A DNA stretch of 28,544 nt from a virus. Under the pieces are notes generated by a model. That model saw nothing but the letters and a program-made list of their open reading frames with translations, was not told the origin of the DNA and searched no databases. The position numbers and the translations under genes are program-made. The DNA is taken from IMG/VR virus record IMGVR_UViG_3300025736_000136, positions 1-28,544 of that record. One strand, 5' to 3'. Below are positions 8,044 to 15,647 of this stretch, piece after piece; position 1 is the stretch's first letter; every line of letters begins with the position of its first letter.

Positions 8044-8094
8044 GAGGCTGGAGGGATTATTGCATACCCGAAACTGTTATTCAGGCACAGCCTC
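8044..8094. repeat. Inverted repeat between the XhlA-like and rmlB genes
   Basis: GAGGCTG (8044-8050) and CAGCCTC (8088-8094) are perfect 7-base inverted arms enclosing a second small stem (CCCGAA against TTCAGG with a G-T pair). No T-run follows on the minus strand. The structure lies just upstream of rmlB, at one edge of the sugar cassette. It could be a weak terminator, a leader structure or a recombination scar. Confidence 0.45.
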
Positions 8095-8106
8095 TTCTTA
8101 TCAAAA

Positions 8107-8352
8107 TCATTTCTTATTATTCAGGAAAAGATAAGCAACAACCACAAGCGCCGAGATAAGTCCTGCCAGCCCACCCCAAACTCCAGCTTTTACTTTGAGC
8201 ATACCAACATCAACCATTACTTTAGTCATCTTTTCATTAAGTGTTTCGTAACAGGCACTCATACGTTTTAGCTCATTCAAAACATATTTCCTCCACTCCT
8301 CCCAGCCATTTTCATCCAATTCCAGCACCTCCCTTGTTCCATTGGTCTCCAA
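8107..8352 (-). CDS. XhlA-like small membrane protein
   Basis: 81 residues: an acidic, coiled-coil-prone N-terminal half (WRKYVLNELKRM) and one C-terminal membrane segment (AGVWGGLAGLISALVVVAYL, split at the end) followed by Asn-Lys-Lys. This is the layout of XhlA/haemolysin-type phage proteins, which act with a holin in lysis or anchor to the membrane, although it lies here among head-tail genes. The ATG at 8352 gives a 41-base overlap with the gp10-like gene. A TTG at 8319 behind GGGAGG would shorten the overlap and may be the real start. Confidence 0.55.
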   Translation of the reverse strand: METNGTREVLELDENGWEEWRKYVLNELKRMSACYETLNEKMTKVMVDVGMLKVKAGVWGGLAGLISALVVVAYLFLNNKK

Positions 8353-8752
8353 GTATTTGTTTCACTATAGTTATAGCGGCTACCTTCATTGGTGCTCCAA
8401 CGCTTTTCACACCTCGATGGATAAATAGTTTTTTTGTCCGGTGCTCAAACTCCTGGGCAGCTGCATAAGGAAGGGATGATCCAACCATCCTTTCCATTTT
8501 CTTCATTCCCGATAGCCTCTTTCCAGTTATCACTTTTACTGGTCTACCTTCATGGCTGAGCCCAGGTGTCCACTTCTCCTGAGCTGAGAGACTCTTCTGG
8601 AGAGTTCCTGTTTGTACGGGCGTTAGCGGCTTTGCGTTTTCCCCGGCTTCCACAGCATATCTTTCCACAACTCTATCCAGAGCTCTAATCACAACCGGAG
8701 CAGCTCTGGCAACCATTGCAGCATTATTCCATCCAAAGAGGTTTCCAGCCAT
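8312..8752 (-). CDS. HK97 gp10-like head-tail joining protein
   Basis: 146 residues from the ATG at 8752. The pattern APVVIRALDRVV, then LTPVQTGTLQKSL and SLPYAAAQEFEHR matches the HK97-gp10 family (the P-x-x-TGxL motif followed by YA-x-x-xE-xG/F). These proteins act at the head-tail interface. The start is taken at the TAATG overlap with the upstream gene; an earlier in-frame start at 8785 is unlikely. It follows the connector and head-closure-like genes, the usual order. Confidence 0.7.
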   Translation of the reverse strand: MAGNLFGWNNAAMVARAAPVVIRALDRVVERYAVEAGENAKPLTPVQTGTLQKSLSAQEKWTPGLSHEGRPVKVITGKRLSGMKKMERMVGSSLPYAAAQEFEHRTKKLFIHRGVKSVGAPMKVAAITIVKQILGDQWNKGGAGIG

Positions 8753-9186
8753 TAGTCGCTCTCCTTTCTGAGAAGGATCAACCATCGAGAGACCACGTCT
8801 GAGCCTAATCCGTCTTTGTGGAGGTAAGCTATTTGATACTCCTCATCCTTGTAAACGGCTTTCTGATACTGAGTGCCGCTGACCGTTGTAGGCTCATCAG
8901 TGCTGAGTTCTGATTTTCTCCAGTCCAGAGTAGCCATAATATCACCTTGTTTGAGGATTCCCGCTGGTATAACCAGGTGTTCGTCGCCTTTCATTAACCG
9001 GATAACAGGTTCGACGTATTCGTTGGCATAGGCGTAGACTTTCTCCAGAGTTATAGCGTTGATAGAAGATAGAGTCCTTTTCACGAAGTAGAATTCTCCA
9101 GGTTGACAACGGCGTCCAGCTAATACTTGAAGCTCGTTGTCTTGAACCCAGTCAACTTCTTGTCTGGTTAGCATATCTGATTGCAT
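8752..9186 (-). CDS. Putative head-closure protein
   Basis: 144 residues, no firm motif. The sequence is beta-rich (GEFYFVKRTLSS, HLVIPAGILKQGDIMATLDW, YQKAVYKDEEYQIAYL) with no membrane segment or signal. It lies exactly between the connector-like and gp10-like genes, where head-closure (stopper) proteins usually occur. The assignment is by position and size only. Confidence 0.45.
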   Translation of the reverse strand: MQSDMLTRQEVDWVQDNELQVLAGRRCQPGEFYFVKRTLSSINAITLEKVYAYANEYVEPVIRLMKGDEHLVIPAGILKQGDIMATLDWRKSELSTDEPTTVSGTQYQKAVYKDEEYQIAYLHKDGLGSDVVSRWLILLRKESD

Positions 9187-9195
9187 TTTATCGCC

Positions 9196-9750
9196 TTAGT
9201 CCTGAAGGATTCCTACAGTTCCATTTTCATCATAAACTTCCGCACGTAAAACACCTATATCAGCATCTCCGCTTTGCTCCTCAGTGGCCTTCTCTTCAAA
9301 ATCCTTTGCCATTCTTCGGAAGTTCTCAGATTCTTTGGTTCTGTCAACTCGTTCATCGCCCGAATAATAATTGAAAAACTTAGCCGCATTAGTGGCTAAA
9401 GCTCTGCAGCAGTGAGCGGCTGAGAGGTTTATGTTGTTCCCGTAGTCGCTGAGGATACTATTCAGTTCATCATCTGAAAAAGCATTGTATTCGTATTTCT
9501 GAGCCAGAAGAATCAGCTTATCTGAAGGAGCCGTCACCATCGTCACCAAACCAGTGTCCAAATCCAGAGCGTAGTGAGTGGTTCTGGTCTGAGCGGCGTT
9601 ATCCAGAGTTATAACCTCTGTATCGGTTCTGATGGGGAAGAGCTTCAGCTTGAAATACTTCTTTGTGCCGTCCCCTGCGCCAAATTGATCAGCCACGCAG
9701 GCTTTATCCGGATCCCCTATAAGCAATCTCAGCTTTTGTAAATTTGTCAT
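9196..9750 (-). CDS. Putative head-tail connector (gp6-like adaptor)
   Basis: 184 residues. The N-terminal part (MTNLQKLRLLIGD) and the helical repeat around 105-150 (DDELNSILSDYG, LSAAHCCRALATNAAKFF, then RMAKDFEE) resemble phage adaptor proteins of the gp6/gp15 type, although a beta-rich segment (residues 25-85) lies between the two. Such proteins form the ring under the portal. The ribosome binding site before the ATG is poor, suggesting translation coupled to the upstream gene. Confidence 0.55.
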   Translation of the reverse strand: MTNLQKLRLLIGDPDKACVADQFGAGDGTKKYFKLKLFPIRTDTEVITLDNAAQTRTTHYALDLDTGLVTMVTAPSDKLILLAQKYEYNAFSDDELNSILSDYGNNINLSAAHCCRALATNAAKFFNYYSGDERVDRTKESENFRRMAKDFEEKATEEQSGDADIGVLRAEVYDENGTVGILQD

Positions 9751-9751
9751 T

Positions 9752-10123
9752 TCACTTAGTGACCAGTGGTATAGCCAACCCGACTTTCACTTGTTTATCA
9801 TAAGTGTAATAGCGTATCTGGAGTCTCAGCGGTTCTAACTGAGCCCCGATCATAATGCCGATATGTTTTTCTTCTGATTTCCACTCAGCACCTAAGAGCA
9901 GCAATCCTATCTTGAGATTAACTTCTGGCTCAACCTTCTTATCCACCACTGAAACGCCGGCTCCTACGAAATCCATTATTCTGATGTCAAAGGTTGGCTC
10001 TCCCAGATCTCCGCCTACAAAGCTGATAGAAGGTTCAAAAGACAAAAGGCATTTCTCTTCCGCCATAGCTCCCGCTGAAAGAATCAGCATTCCCAAAAGT
10101 ACCGCAATCAAAATTCTTTTCAT
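9752..10123 (-). CDS. Exported beta-rich protein of unknown function
   Basis: 123 residues starting with a clear Sec signal peptide (KR, then ILIAVLLGMLILSAGAMA) with likely cleavage after AMA. The mature part alternates polar and apolar residues in strands (FDIRIMDFVGAGVSVV, NLKIGLLLLGAEW, RLQIRYYTY), as in small barrels or outer-surface proteins, but it lacks a terminal aromatic residue. It is the last of six consecutive genes with export signals and directly precedes the connector gene. The family is not recognised. Confidence 0.65.
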   Translation of the reverse strand: MKRILIAVLLGMLILSAGAMAEEKCLLSFEPSISFVGGDLGEPTFDIRIMDFVGAGVSVVDKKVEPEVNLKIGLLLLGAEWKSEEKHIGIMIGAQLEPLRLQIRYYTYDKQVKVGLAIPLVTK

Positions 10124-10136
10124 TTCTTTTCTCCTT

Positions 10137-10826
10137 TTATTTTTCTACTCCTACTATTCTTAACTCCAAAACTATAAATGCTTCCTCAATCTCCAAATTT
10201 ACCTTGTGGAATTTCTGTTCGATGATTTTACCCTCAACGGTTGCTCCAGGTAGAGTCATACTACAAGGGATAGTTTTCAGCCTGATAGTAGCGCAATCAC
10301 TGTGAGTTAAGATATTCTGATTGGGGTATACGATTACGTTCTCTATCTTCCACCAATAGGGCAGTTTGTACTCCTTGAACTCTTCCTTTGGGATTATATA
10401 CCATTCACTCTCTTTTCTTTTTTCCAACCGGAATTCTATCCTTATTAAACCGTTTTGAGGGTTTGTAGGATCTTGCACGTTTTTATCGTCCAGGGGGACA
10501 AATTTGAATCCAAGTCCTTCCTTCAGAGATTCGGTTACAAATCTTTCCAGTTTCAATTCCTTCTTAATGACAAAATCCCCCAAAGCACTAACCAGAGTGC
10601 CATCCACGAATACCTTAGCTACACATCTTTTGTTGTTCTCGTTTTGCAATAAGATTTCATACTCTTCACCAAATGGCATAGTGACCCGTCCGTCTATCTC
10701 CCTCAGAGGTTTATCGTTGTGAATGATATTCAGGGTGAAGCCGCTATCGCTGACCGCATAAACAGGAGCAACAAAAGCTATTAATGCAATAATTCCTACT
10801 CCGATAAGCCATCCTAATATTTTCAT
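10137..10826 (-). CDS. Exported beta-sandwich-like protein of unknown function
   Basis: 229 residues with an N-terminal hydrophobic signal (LIGVGIIALIAFVAPVYA), probable cleavage after VYA. The mature part has DGRVTMPFGEEYEILLQN, then KVFVDGTLVS and PQNGLIRIEF, a strand pattern with a central VDG turn that I associate with a beta-sandwich fold found in some bacterial and phage proteins. No enzyme motif is visible. The start overlaps the previous stop in TAATG with GAGGTAAG upstream. It is the fifth gene of the exported-protein run. Confidence 0.62.
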   Translation of the reverse strand: MKILGWLIGVGIIALIAFVAPVYAVSDSGFTLNIIHNDKPLREIDGRVTMPFGEEYEILLQNENNKRCVAKVFVDGTLVSALGDFVIKKELKLERFVTESLKEGLGFKFVPLDDKNVQDPTNPQNGLIRIEFRLEKRKESEWYIIPKEEFKEYKLPYWWKIENVIVYPNQNILTHSDCATIRLKTIPCSMTLPGATVEGKIIEQKFHKVNLEIEEAFIVLELRIVGVEK

Positions 10827-11353
10827 TACCTTACCTCAACCCCTACCGTTATTCTTCCTTCCTTATCAGGTCTATATCCCAAAGTTACTGAGCCCATCCT
10901 GAGCCCAAGCATAATCACTGGACGAGGATCATCAATAAAATATTGCCAGCCTATCCCACCCACTAAATCAAATCCTTTCACTGGGAAGTTCTCCGCTCTC
11001 CGCTTTATCATCACATCCTTGTAGCTATCCGCTGCCGCCAGGCACAGAGCCCAGGGGCCGCCTTTCCCTCCAGGGAAATTCTGGAACCATATCCCCACTG
11101 AAATAAATGAGAATCCGTGCCCCTTCTCCCTTAAGATGGGGAACCGCATCCCGTTATCCACTATGGTAGGATAAACTCCGATTTCAAACTCCAGTGACTC
11201 CATTACATCCGTGGGAGGCGTAATCTCCCTCAGTCCCCTCAAGTTTTCCTCTGCGTTCACAGGGATTGCACAGAGGATAAATCCCAATAATGCTGGGATA
11301 AGTATTCCCCAGTAAATCTGCTTTAGTAACCCGCTTTCTTCCTTTCTATTCAA
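10826..11353 (-). CDS. Exported or membrane-anchored beta-rich protein
   Basis: 175 residues from a TTG at 11353, chosen because AAGGAGG lies five bases upstream; a TTG at 11374 is the longer alternative. A short basic N-terminus precedes a hydrophobic segment (IYWGILIPALLGFILCAIP, ending VNA), so it is a signal peptide or an anchor. The mature region is glycine- and beta-rich (GFSFISVGIWFQNFPGGKGG; PVIMLGLRMGSVTLGYRP), reminiscent of small envelope barrels. No known family was recognised. Confidence 0.6.
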   Translation of the reverse strand: MNRKEESGLLKQIYWGILIPALLGFILCAIPVNAEENLRGLREITPPTDVMESLEFEIGVYPTIVDNGMRFPILREKGHGFSFISVGIWFQNFPGGKGGPWALCLAAADSYKDVMIKRRAENFPVKGFDLVGGIGWQYFIDDPRPVIMLGLRMGSVTLGYRPDKEGRITVGVEVR

Positions 11354-11363
11354 CTTATCCTCC

Positions 11364-11804
11364 TTATCTCTCAATCGGTATTGGCTCTATGTTTATCTCA
11401 CTAACCTTCGGCTGCCCATGAATATATTTAATAATTCTATGCTTCACCAGTTTACTATCCTTATCAAACCATTCCTGTAATACTTCCTTAATAACGCCAT
11501 TCTTGTCGTATTCAGTAGCTTCTATCCTCTTGCTAACCATTTCCCCCGTATCCACAAACCTCGTCTCATATACCTGCCTCTCTCGGCCATTCTTCCCCTT
11601 TTCCACCGTGGAGGTCTCCTGAGTTTCCCTCTCTGGCCTGATTTCCTTGAGTTTGCCCAGCAAGCGGATAGCTGCGGCCAGGGGAGCTTCATCCTGCTTG
11701 AGGGTGAAGTTTTCCGTGACAAAGTTCTCCACGTCCTTCACCTCAGCCGCAAATGCGGGGAGGGTGAGGCCGAGAACCAGTAATATGCAAAGTATATATT
11801 TCAT
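11364..11804 (-). CDS. Exported protein of unknown function
   Basis: 146 residues with a typical Sec signal peptide (KYILCILLVLGLTLPAFAA), cleavage probably after AFA. The mature part is charged and mixed helix/strand (AAIRLLGKLKEIRPERETQE; VKHRIIKYIHGQP). AAGGAGG lies directly before the ATG. It is the third gene of the run of exported proteins. Nothing identifies a function; a periplasmic partner of its neighbours is possible but unsupported. Confidence 0.62.
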   Translation of the reverse strand: MKYILCILLVLGLTLPAFAAEVKDVENFVTENFTLKQDEAPLAAAIRLLGKLKEIRPERETQETSTVEKGKNGRERQVYETRFVDTGEMVSKRIEATEYDKNGVIKEVLQEWFDKDSKLVKHRIIKYIHGQPKVSEINIEPIPIER

Positions 11805-11815
11805 AGTTTCCTCCT

Positions 11816-12496
11816 TTATGGGGTATTCCTAACTAAACGGACATAATAAAGAGTTGTATCCTTATCTCTGCCATATATAAGATAAACACCAGCAGCAGGA
11901 GTAAAAGGGATGACCCAGGCTTCAGTAGTTCCTGCAAAATTGGTAGTTGAAGACCAATAACCAGCCGACACACACTGGAAGTACGTGGTATCGATAAAAG
12001 GCGCTCCTATACCGATGTCACAGACTACCAGACTAAACAACTCAAACACATTCGGCACTCTCCAGTCATCGTGCCCTGCCAGGGAAGCGGCGTTAGCGGC
12101 GGCGCAGAAGGCAAAGATATTATTCGTGTCAGCCGCTTTATACCAGTAGAGCTTGCCATCGTTGCCTGGGCCGAGGTCGGAGTCCGGGGTGTATTTCATC
12201 CACATTAGGCCCGAATTATTGTCCGTAACACAATCGTTCTCCATATTTATCGTTTTGCCGCTCACCGCAATAGCAGTAGTCCCGGAATATTGCCCAGTGG
12301 TGAGAGCTGTTAGGCTCCGGGCTTTCCCCTTCTGCAAAGAGCCATCATCCGCCTGAGAATCATATTGAGTATCTTGGCCGGTTACTTGCGTCTTGCAAGG
12401 CTTCAACCCAAAGTCCCAGGTGGTTACATCGGCGGCATAGGCCAGGGTTCCCAGGAGTAATATCAGGCCGCATATTAGTGCAATTTTTAGTTTCAT
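11816..12496 (-). CDS. Exported DUF1566 (Lcl C-terminal, lectin-like fold) protein
   Basis: 226 residues from the ATG at 12496 (GGGAG just upstream; an earlier TTG at 12508 is less likely). A signal peptide (LKIALICGLILLLGTLAYA) is followed by the DUF1566 signature: DNNSGLMWMKY, a helix with FCAAANAASLAGHDDWRVPN, then AGYWSSTTNF, AWVIPF and YYVRLVRN at the C-terminus. The family has a C-type-lectin/FGE-related fold and often serves in surface binding. Some relatives are targets of diversity-generating retroelements, but no reverse transcriptase or template repeat is visible here. It lies between a beta-helix protein and other exported proteins. Confidence 0.85.
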   Translation of the reverse strand: MKLKIALICGLILLLGTLAYAADVTTWDFGLKPCKTQVTGQDTQYDSQADDGSLQKGKARSLTALTTGQYSGTTAIAVSGKTINMENDCVTDNNSGLMWMKYTPDSDLGPGNDGKLYWYKAADTNNIFAFCAAANAASLAGHDDWRVPNVFELFSLVVCDIGIGAPFIDTTYFQCVSAGYWSSTTNFAGTTEAWVIPFTPAAGVYLIYGRDKDTTLYYVRLVRNTP

Positions 12497-12508
12497 TTTA
12501 TCTCCCAA

Positions 12509-14134
12509 CTAATTTGTCGTTGTCCAGGTTCCGTGCGCTCCCGGGATTATCCAGGTGACTATCAAGTGGACATACTCCAGGCTGATGTCAGCATAAGTCT
12601 GGGCGGCGACATCATTGTATATCGTCCCACCTGCACCGCTATCAGCAATTTTATCACTGTCAGCGGCAACAAGATTAAGACGACCAACCGCACACTTGAC
12701 AAATCTAAGTAACGCACCATCTTCAGCAGCTCCCACACTTGGCAAAGTAAAAGTTACCGTTCCACCGGAGTTCATTCGGATTGACTTGCCGAGGTCAGCA
12801 GTGGTGACAGCATATGTGGCAGTTTTGGTAGCGGTAGGAATATAGGCTGCCTGGACAGAGCCAAATACTACATCCTGCCCATCGTCCCAATCGTAGCCGT
12901 CCAGAAGGTCAGCATTGAGGTTGATGACTTTCGTGGTGGAGGTGAGAACCAGGGGAGCAGTGCCGTCGGCCAGGGTGGAAGTGATTTGTCCAGTAAGCTC
13001 AAAATACCCATCATTCTCGCTGTTCACATGGGTATAAGTCCCGGAGTTGGATACTCCGTCAGCCGCTACAATGTCATCCAGTTGGGAGACGACAGTATCA
13101 CCTGCCCCGATGATGAAGGAATTAGCGGTTCCGCCGGCAGAAGTGACGTGAAAGTGGTTGAACATTGACCTAATGCTTGGGCTACCTCCCGCCAGGAAAA
13201 TAGCAGCGGCGGTGGCAGTTGAATTGGCCACGTGGATGTCGCAACCTCTCACTTCATGACAACCAGTGCCGAGTATGTAAAATGTCCCTACGGTGTAGGT
13301 CGCCTCATCGTCCAGAACGTCTATATTGCATCGGTAGATATCCAAAACTCCGGTGCTAGTCCCCCATCCAAGAGCTGATGTTAATCCGGCGCCTGAACCA
13401 TCCACATCAATATTTACCCGCCTCAATTCAATCGCTGCGGCTGTGCCAACCTGGATAGGTACTTTAATGGCGGTAGCATCGCTTACCGAGTTGGTGTATT
13501 TTATAGTGCCAAGAACCATCGCCACGTTTCCGGTGGTATTTAGGCAGGATGGCTGGTCAGAGCCGGTCACGGTGCTATTCGTGAGTTCCAGGTGACACCA
13601 GCGTAGCCGTAGGGAACCTGAGCCGGTTATGATGTCTTTAGCGTTGGTAGTGGGCGCAGTCATTTTGAGTTTCATATTTTCAATTCGACAGTTAGTATAC
13701 GCCCCAAAATCGACAATATTAGCATCAGCAGTAGTGACAAGTTGCTTGGCAGTTAAGCCCATACCCCGCACAGTCTGGTTATCAGCGGTGAAATTGATGG
13801 TGTCGTCAGTGTACGTTCCAGGAGCCACCCGAATTAAAACCGGGACGGTATTGGCATCGAGAGCAGCCTGGATGGTGTTATAATCTGCCCCGGCAACGGC
13901 CACAGTGACAATGCTTTGATATGGAGTGGCAATACTGGAGGCAGTGAGAGTACCGATGACCTCTAAATCTTCTACATTTTCCAGATCATACCCGCCAGCG
14001 TCCACATCCTGATACCATTGGTAAATATCCGGGGAGTATTGCGAATAACCGCCTGAATAGCTGGCAAAAGCTACACCTGAGAAGGTTAGGATCAGAACAC
14101 TCATCAATCCTATTATTATTTTCTTGAGGATCAT
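12509..14134 (-). CDS. Exported right-handed beta-helix protein with a tail-fibre-like C-terminal part
   Basis: 541 residues with a Sec signal peptide (IIIGLMSVLILTFSGVAFA). Residues about 75-330 are pectate-lyase-like: ADYNTIQAALDAN and IRVAPGTYTDDTINF open the helix, and short repeated strands (CRIENMKLKM, LRLRWCHLEL, IELRRVNIDV, LDIYRCNIDV, HEVRGCDIHV) follow at regular steps. Around residues 385-425, LADGTAPLVLTSTTKVINL and NADLLDGYDWDDGQ match wording common in phage fibre proteins. The coupling of an export signal to fibre sequence is odd for a virion part. The start has GGAGGTAA upstream and follows the HNH gene by one base. It may bind glycan at the cell surface. Confidence 0.8.
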   Translation of the reverse strand: MILKKIIIGLMSVLILTFSGVAFASYSGGYSQYSPDIYQWYQDVDAGGYDLENVEDLEVIGTLTASSIATPYQSIVTVAVAGADYNTIQAALDANTVPVLIRVAPGTYTDDTINFTADNQTVRGMGLTAKQLVTTADANIVDFGAYTNCRIENMKLKMTAPTTNAKDIITGSGSLRLRWCHLELTNSTVTGSDQPSCLNTTGNVAMVLGTIKYTNSVSDATAIKVPIQVGTAAAIELRRVNIDVDGSGAGLTSALGWGTSTGVLDIYRCNIDVLDDEATYTVGTFYILGTGCHEVRGCDIHVANSTATAAAIFLAGGSPSIRSMFNHFHVTSAGGTANSFIIGAGDTVVSQLDDIVAADGVSNSGTYTHVNSENDGYFELTGQITSTLADGTAPLVLTSTTKVINLNADLLDGYDWDDGQDVVFGSVQAAYIPTATKTATYAVTTADLGKSIRMNSGGTVTFTLPSVGAAEDGALLRFVKCAVGRLNLVAADSDKIADSGAGGTIYNDVAAQTYADISLEYVHLIVTWIIPGAHGTWTTTN

Positions 14135-14135
14135 A

Positions 14136-15332
14136 TTAGCTTACCTCCACCTTTTTCATTTTGCTTGAACGAAAATGTAATTGTAGTGGCCGCTCCTTCG
14201 CCATCTTCTTTACTTTCCGCTTAAAATGCCGAGTCCAGTGATCACGGTTGACATTCACAACTGTATTACATCCTCTGCAAAGAGAAATCAGATTCTCTGG
14301 CATACAATTCTTCTTATTATAATCAATATGGTGGATATCCAATTTACGAGTCGCCTCTATTTCAGGACAACCACACTTTTGGCATTTATAGCCATCTCTG
14401 GTTCTGATAAGTTCTTTTAATGACTCGTTAAATTCAGAGGGGTAATACCTGGAGGGAATATCGCCCGTCCAATTCGGATTGCGCTCACCAGAATGCCAAG
14501 CAACCGAGCATTCAGTGCTACAAAAATGATGCTTGTTTTTCTCTATCTCGCACCTTCTTTTGACTACCAACTTTTCGCAGTAATCACACTTAACTTGAAT
14601 TGGGCCACCTTTCCAATTAGGATGATTCTCACCCATCATAGACTTTCTATTCTCTTCCTTAGCCCACCATTCCTTCTTTCCTTGTGCTCGCTTTGCAACT
14701 ATTGCATTAGTAGCAGCAGTTTTACCTTCATTCCAATTAACATCCCCCTTCTTAAATTCAGTCGCTGGTGATGTATGTCTCCCTTTCGTAGTAATCCTCA
14801 TCTTCTCTATGCTTTTTCTAAGTCTTTCATCAGTCTCAACCGTTAAATCCTTATTCCAACAAGTATAATGCCTACCCTTCTTAGTAAGTATCATCTTTTC
14901 TGTAGCCTTCCTAACCCTTTCATCAGTTTCAGCCGTTAACCCTTTAATCCAAGAAGTATACTCCCTGCTTCTCTTAGTAAGCGTCATTTTCTCTACCAAC
15001 TTTCTAACTCTCTCATCGGTTTCAACTGTCAAATCTTTACACCAAGAAGTGTAATGCCTGCTTCTTTTAGTAAGTGTCATCTTCTCTACACCTTTTCTAA
15101 GTCTTTCATCGGTTTCAACCGTTAAATCTTTACACCAAATATCATGGCCTTTCTTAAATCTCATATCTCTTGTTGGGATATCACATTGATACATAATGCG
15201 CCTTACTACCTCTAAGCCCATCCCAATTTCTTTCGCCACTTTAGATAATATAAGCTCATCTTTCCAATACAACTTTTCAATACGTTCTCCTATATCAGCA
15301 CCATATCGGTGAGCAAGAAGCTCTGTAAGCAT
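14136..15332 (-). CDS. Free-standing HNH endonuclease with four tandem repeats
   Basis: 398 residues. An N-terminal helix-turn-helix-like part (ILSKVAKEIGMGLEVVRRIM) is followed by FKKGHDIW, four 31-residue repeats (66-189), a second FKKGDVNW, zinc-binding cysteines 249, 252, 271 and 275, GENHPNWKGG and GERNPNWTGD, and the HNH nuclease (YKCQKCGC, LDIHHIDYN with His334/335, NLISLCRGCN). The composition is that of a phage homing endonuclease with NUMOD-like DNA-binding modules. It stands between a capsid-type gene and the exported-protein run, a common type of site for such mobile genes. The local sequence is more AT-rich than its neighbours. Confidence 0.9.
   Translation of the reverse strand: MLTELLAHRYGADIGERIEKLYWKDELILSKVAKEIGMGLEVVRRIMYQCDIPTRDMRFKKGHDIWCKDLTVETDERLRKGVEKMTLTKRSRHYTSWCKDLTVETDERVRKLVEKMTLTKRSREYTSWIKGLTAETDERVRKATEKMILTKKGRHYTCWNKDLTVETDERLRKSIEKMRITTKGRHTSPATEFKKGDVNWNEGKTAATNAIVAKRAQGKKEWWAKEENRKSMMGENHPNWKGGPIQVKCDYCEKLVVKRRCEIEKNKHHFCSTECSVAWHSGERNPNWTGDIPSRYYPSEFNESLKELIRTRDGYKCQKCGCPEIEATRKLDIHHIDYNKKNCMPENLISLCRGCNTVVNVNRDHWTRHFKRKVKKMAKERPLQLHFRSSKMKKVEVS
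14766..15137 (-). repeat. Four tandem 93-bp repeats inside the HNH gene
   Basis: The repeats encode units that start with Trp, continue KDLTVETDER and LRK, then EKMTLTK and RHYTS. The units lie at residues 66-96, 97-127, 128-158 and 159-189; the first three are closest and the fourth diverges at its end. At DNA level the matching stretches are almost identical, so the array expanded recently. The flanking FKKGxxxW motifs suggest that the unit is a DNA-contacting module. Confidence 0.9.
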
Positions 15333-15647
15333 TTACCATCCCTCCAGCACGCGAATATCCAGATTGTTCGAAGCAGCGATAGCGTAAATCAAAACTCCTA
15401 CGTCTAAGCTGAAAGAACGATTCCCTCCATTAGGCAACGGAATCCCCCTAGTAATTGTAACTCCAGCCCCACCCAGAAAAATCCCGCTCCCACTATTATT
15501 AAAAATTTCTATATGACGTCTGTGAACGTGTGCTGTGGCAGGAAGTGGAACAGCCGTAGTTCCCACCGTTACCGGCGATTCAAGTACGCCTCCTGTAAGC
15601 CAATCAGAATTCGGGCTCCTGTTCTTACTCAAAGAAATGGGAATCAC
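15333..15647 (-). CDS. Small capsid-decoration-like beta-sandwich protein
   Basis: 104 residues. The pattern VTVGTTAVPLPA, RRHIEIFNNSGSGIFLGG, GVTITRGIPL and then LDVGVLIYAIAASNNLDIRV is one I associate with small phage structural proteins encoded near the capsid genes, where it forms a compact beta domain. No enzyme motif. Its position two genes after the major capsid gene fits a decoration or fibre-base role. The stop touches the HNH start (TAAATG). Confidence 0.6.
   Translation of the reverse strand: MIPISLSKNRSPNSDWLTGGVLESPVTVGTTAVPLPATAHVHRRHIEIFNNSGSGIFLGGAGVTITRGIPLPNGGNRSFSLDVGVLIYAIAASNNLDIRVLEGW

Noticed and set aside
11816-12496. A complete diversity-generating retroelement around the DUF1566 gene
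   Set aside because: No reverse transcriptase, accessory gene or template repeat can be seen in the window; only the possible target type is present.
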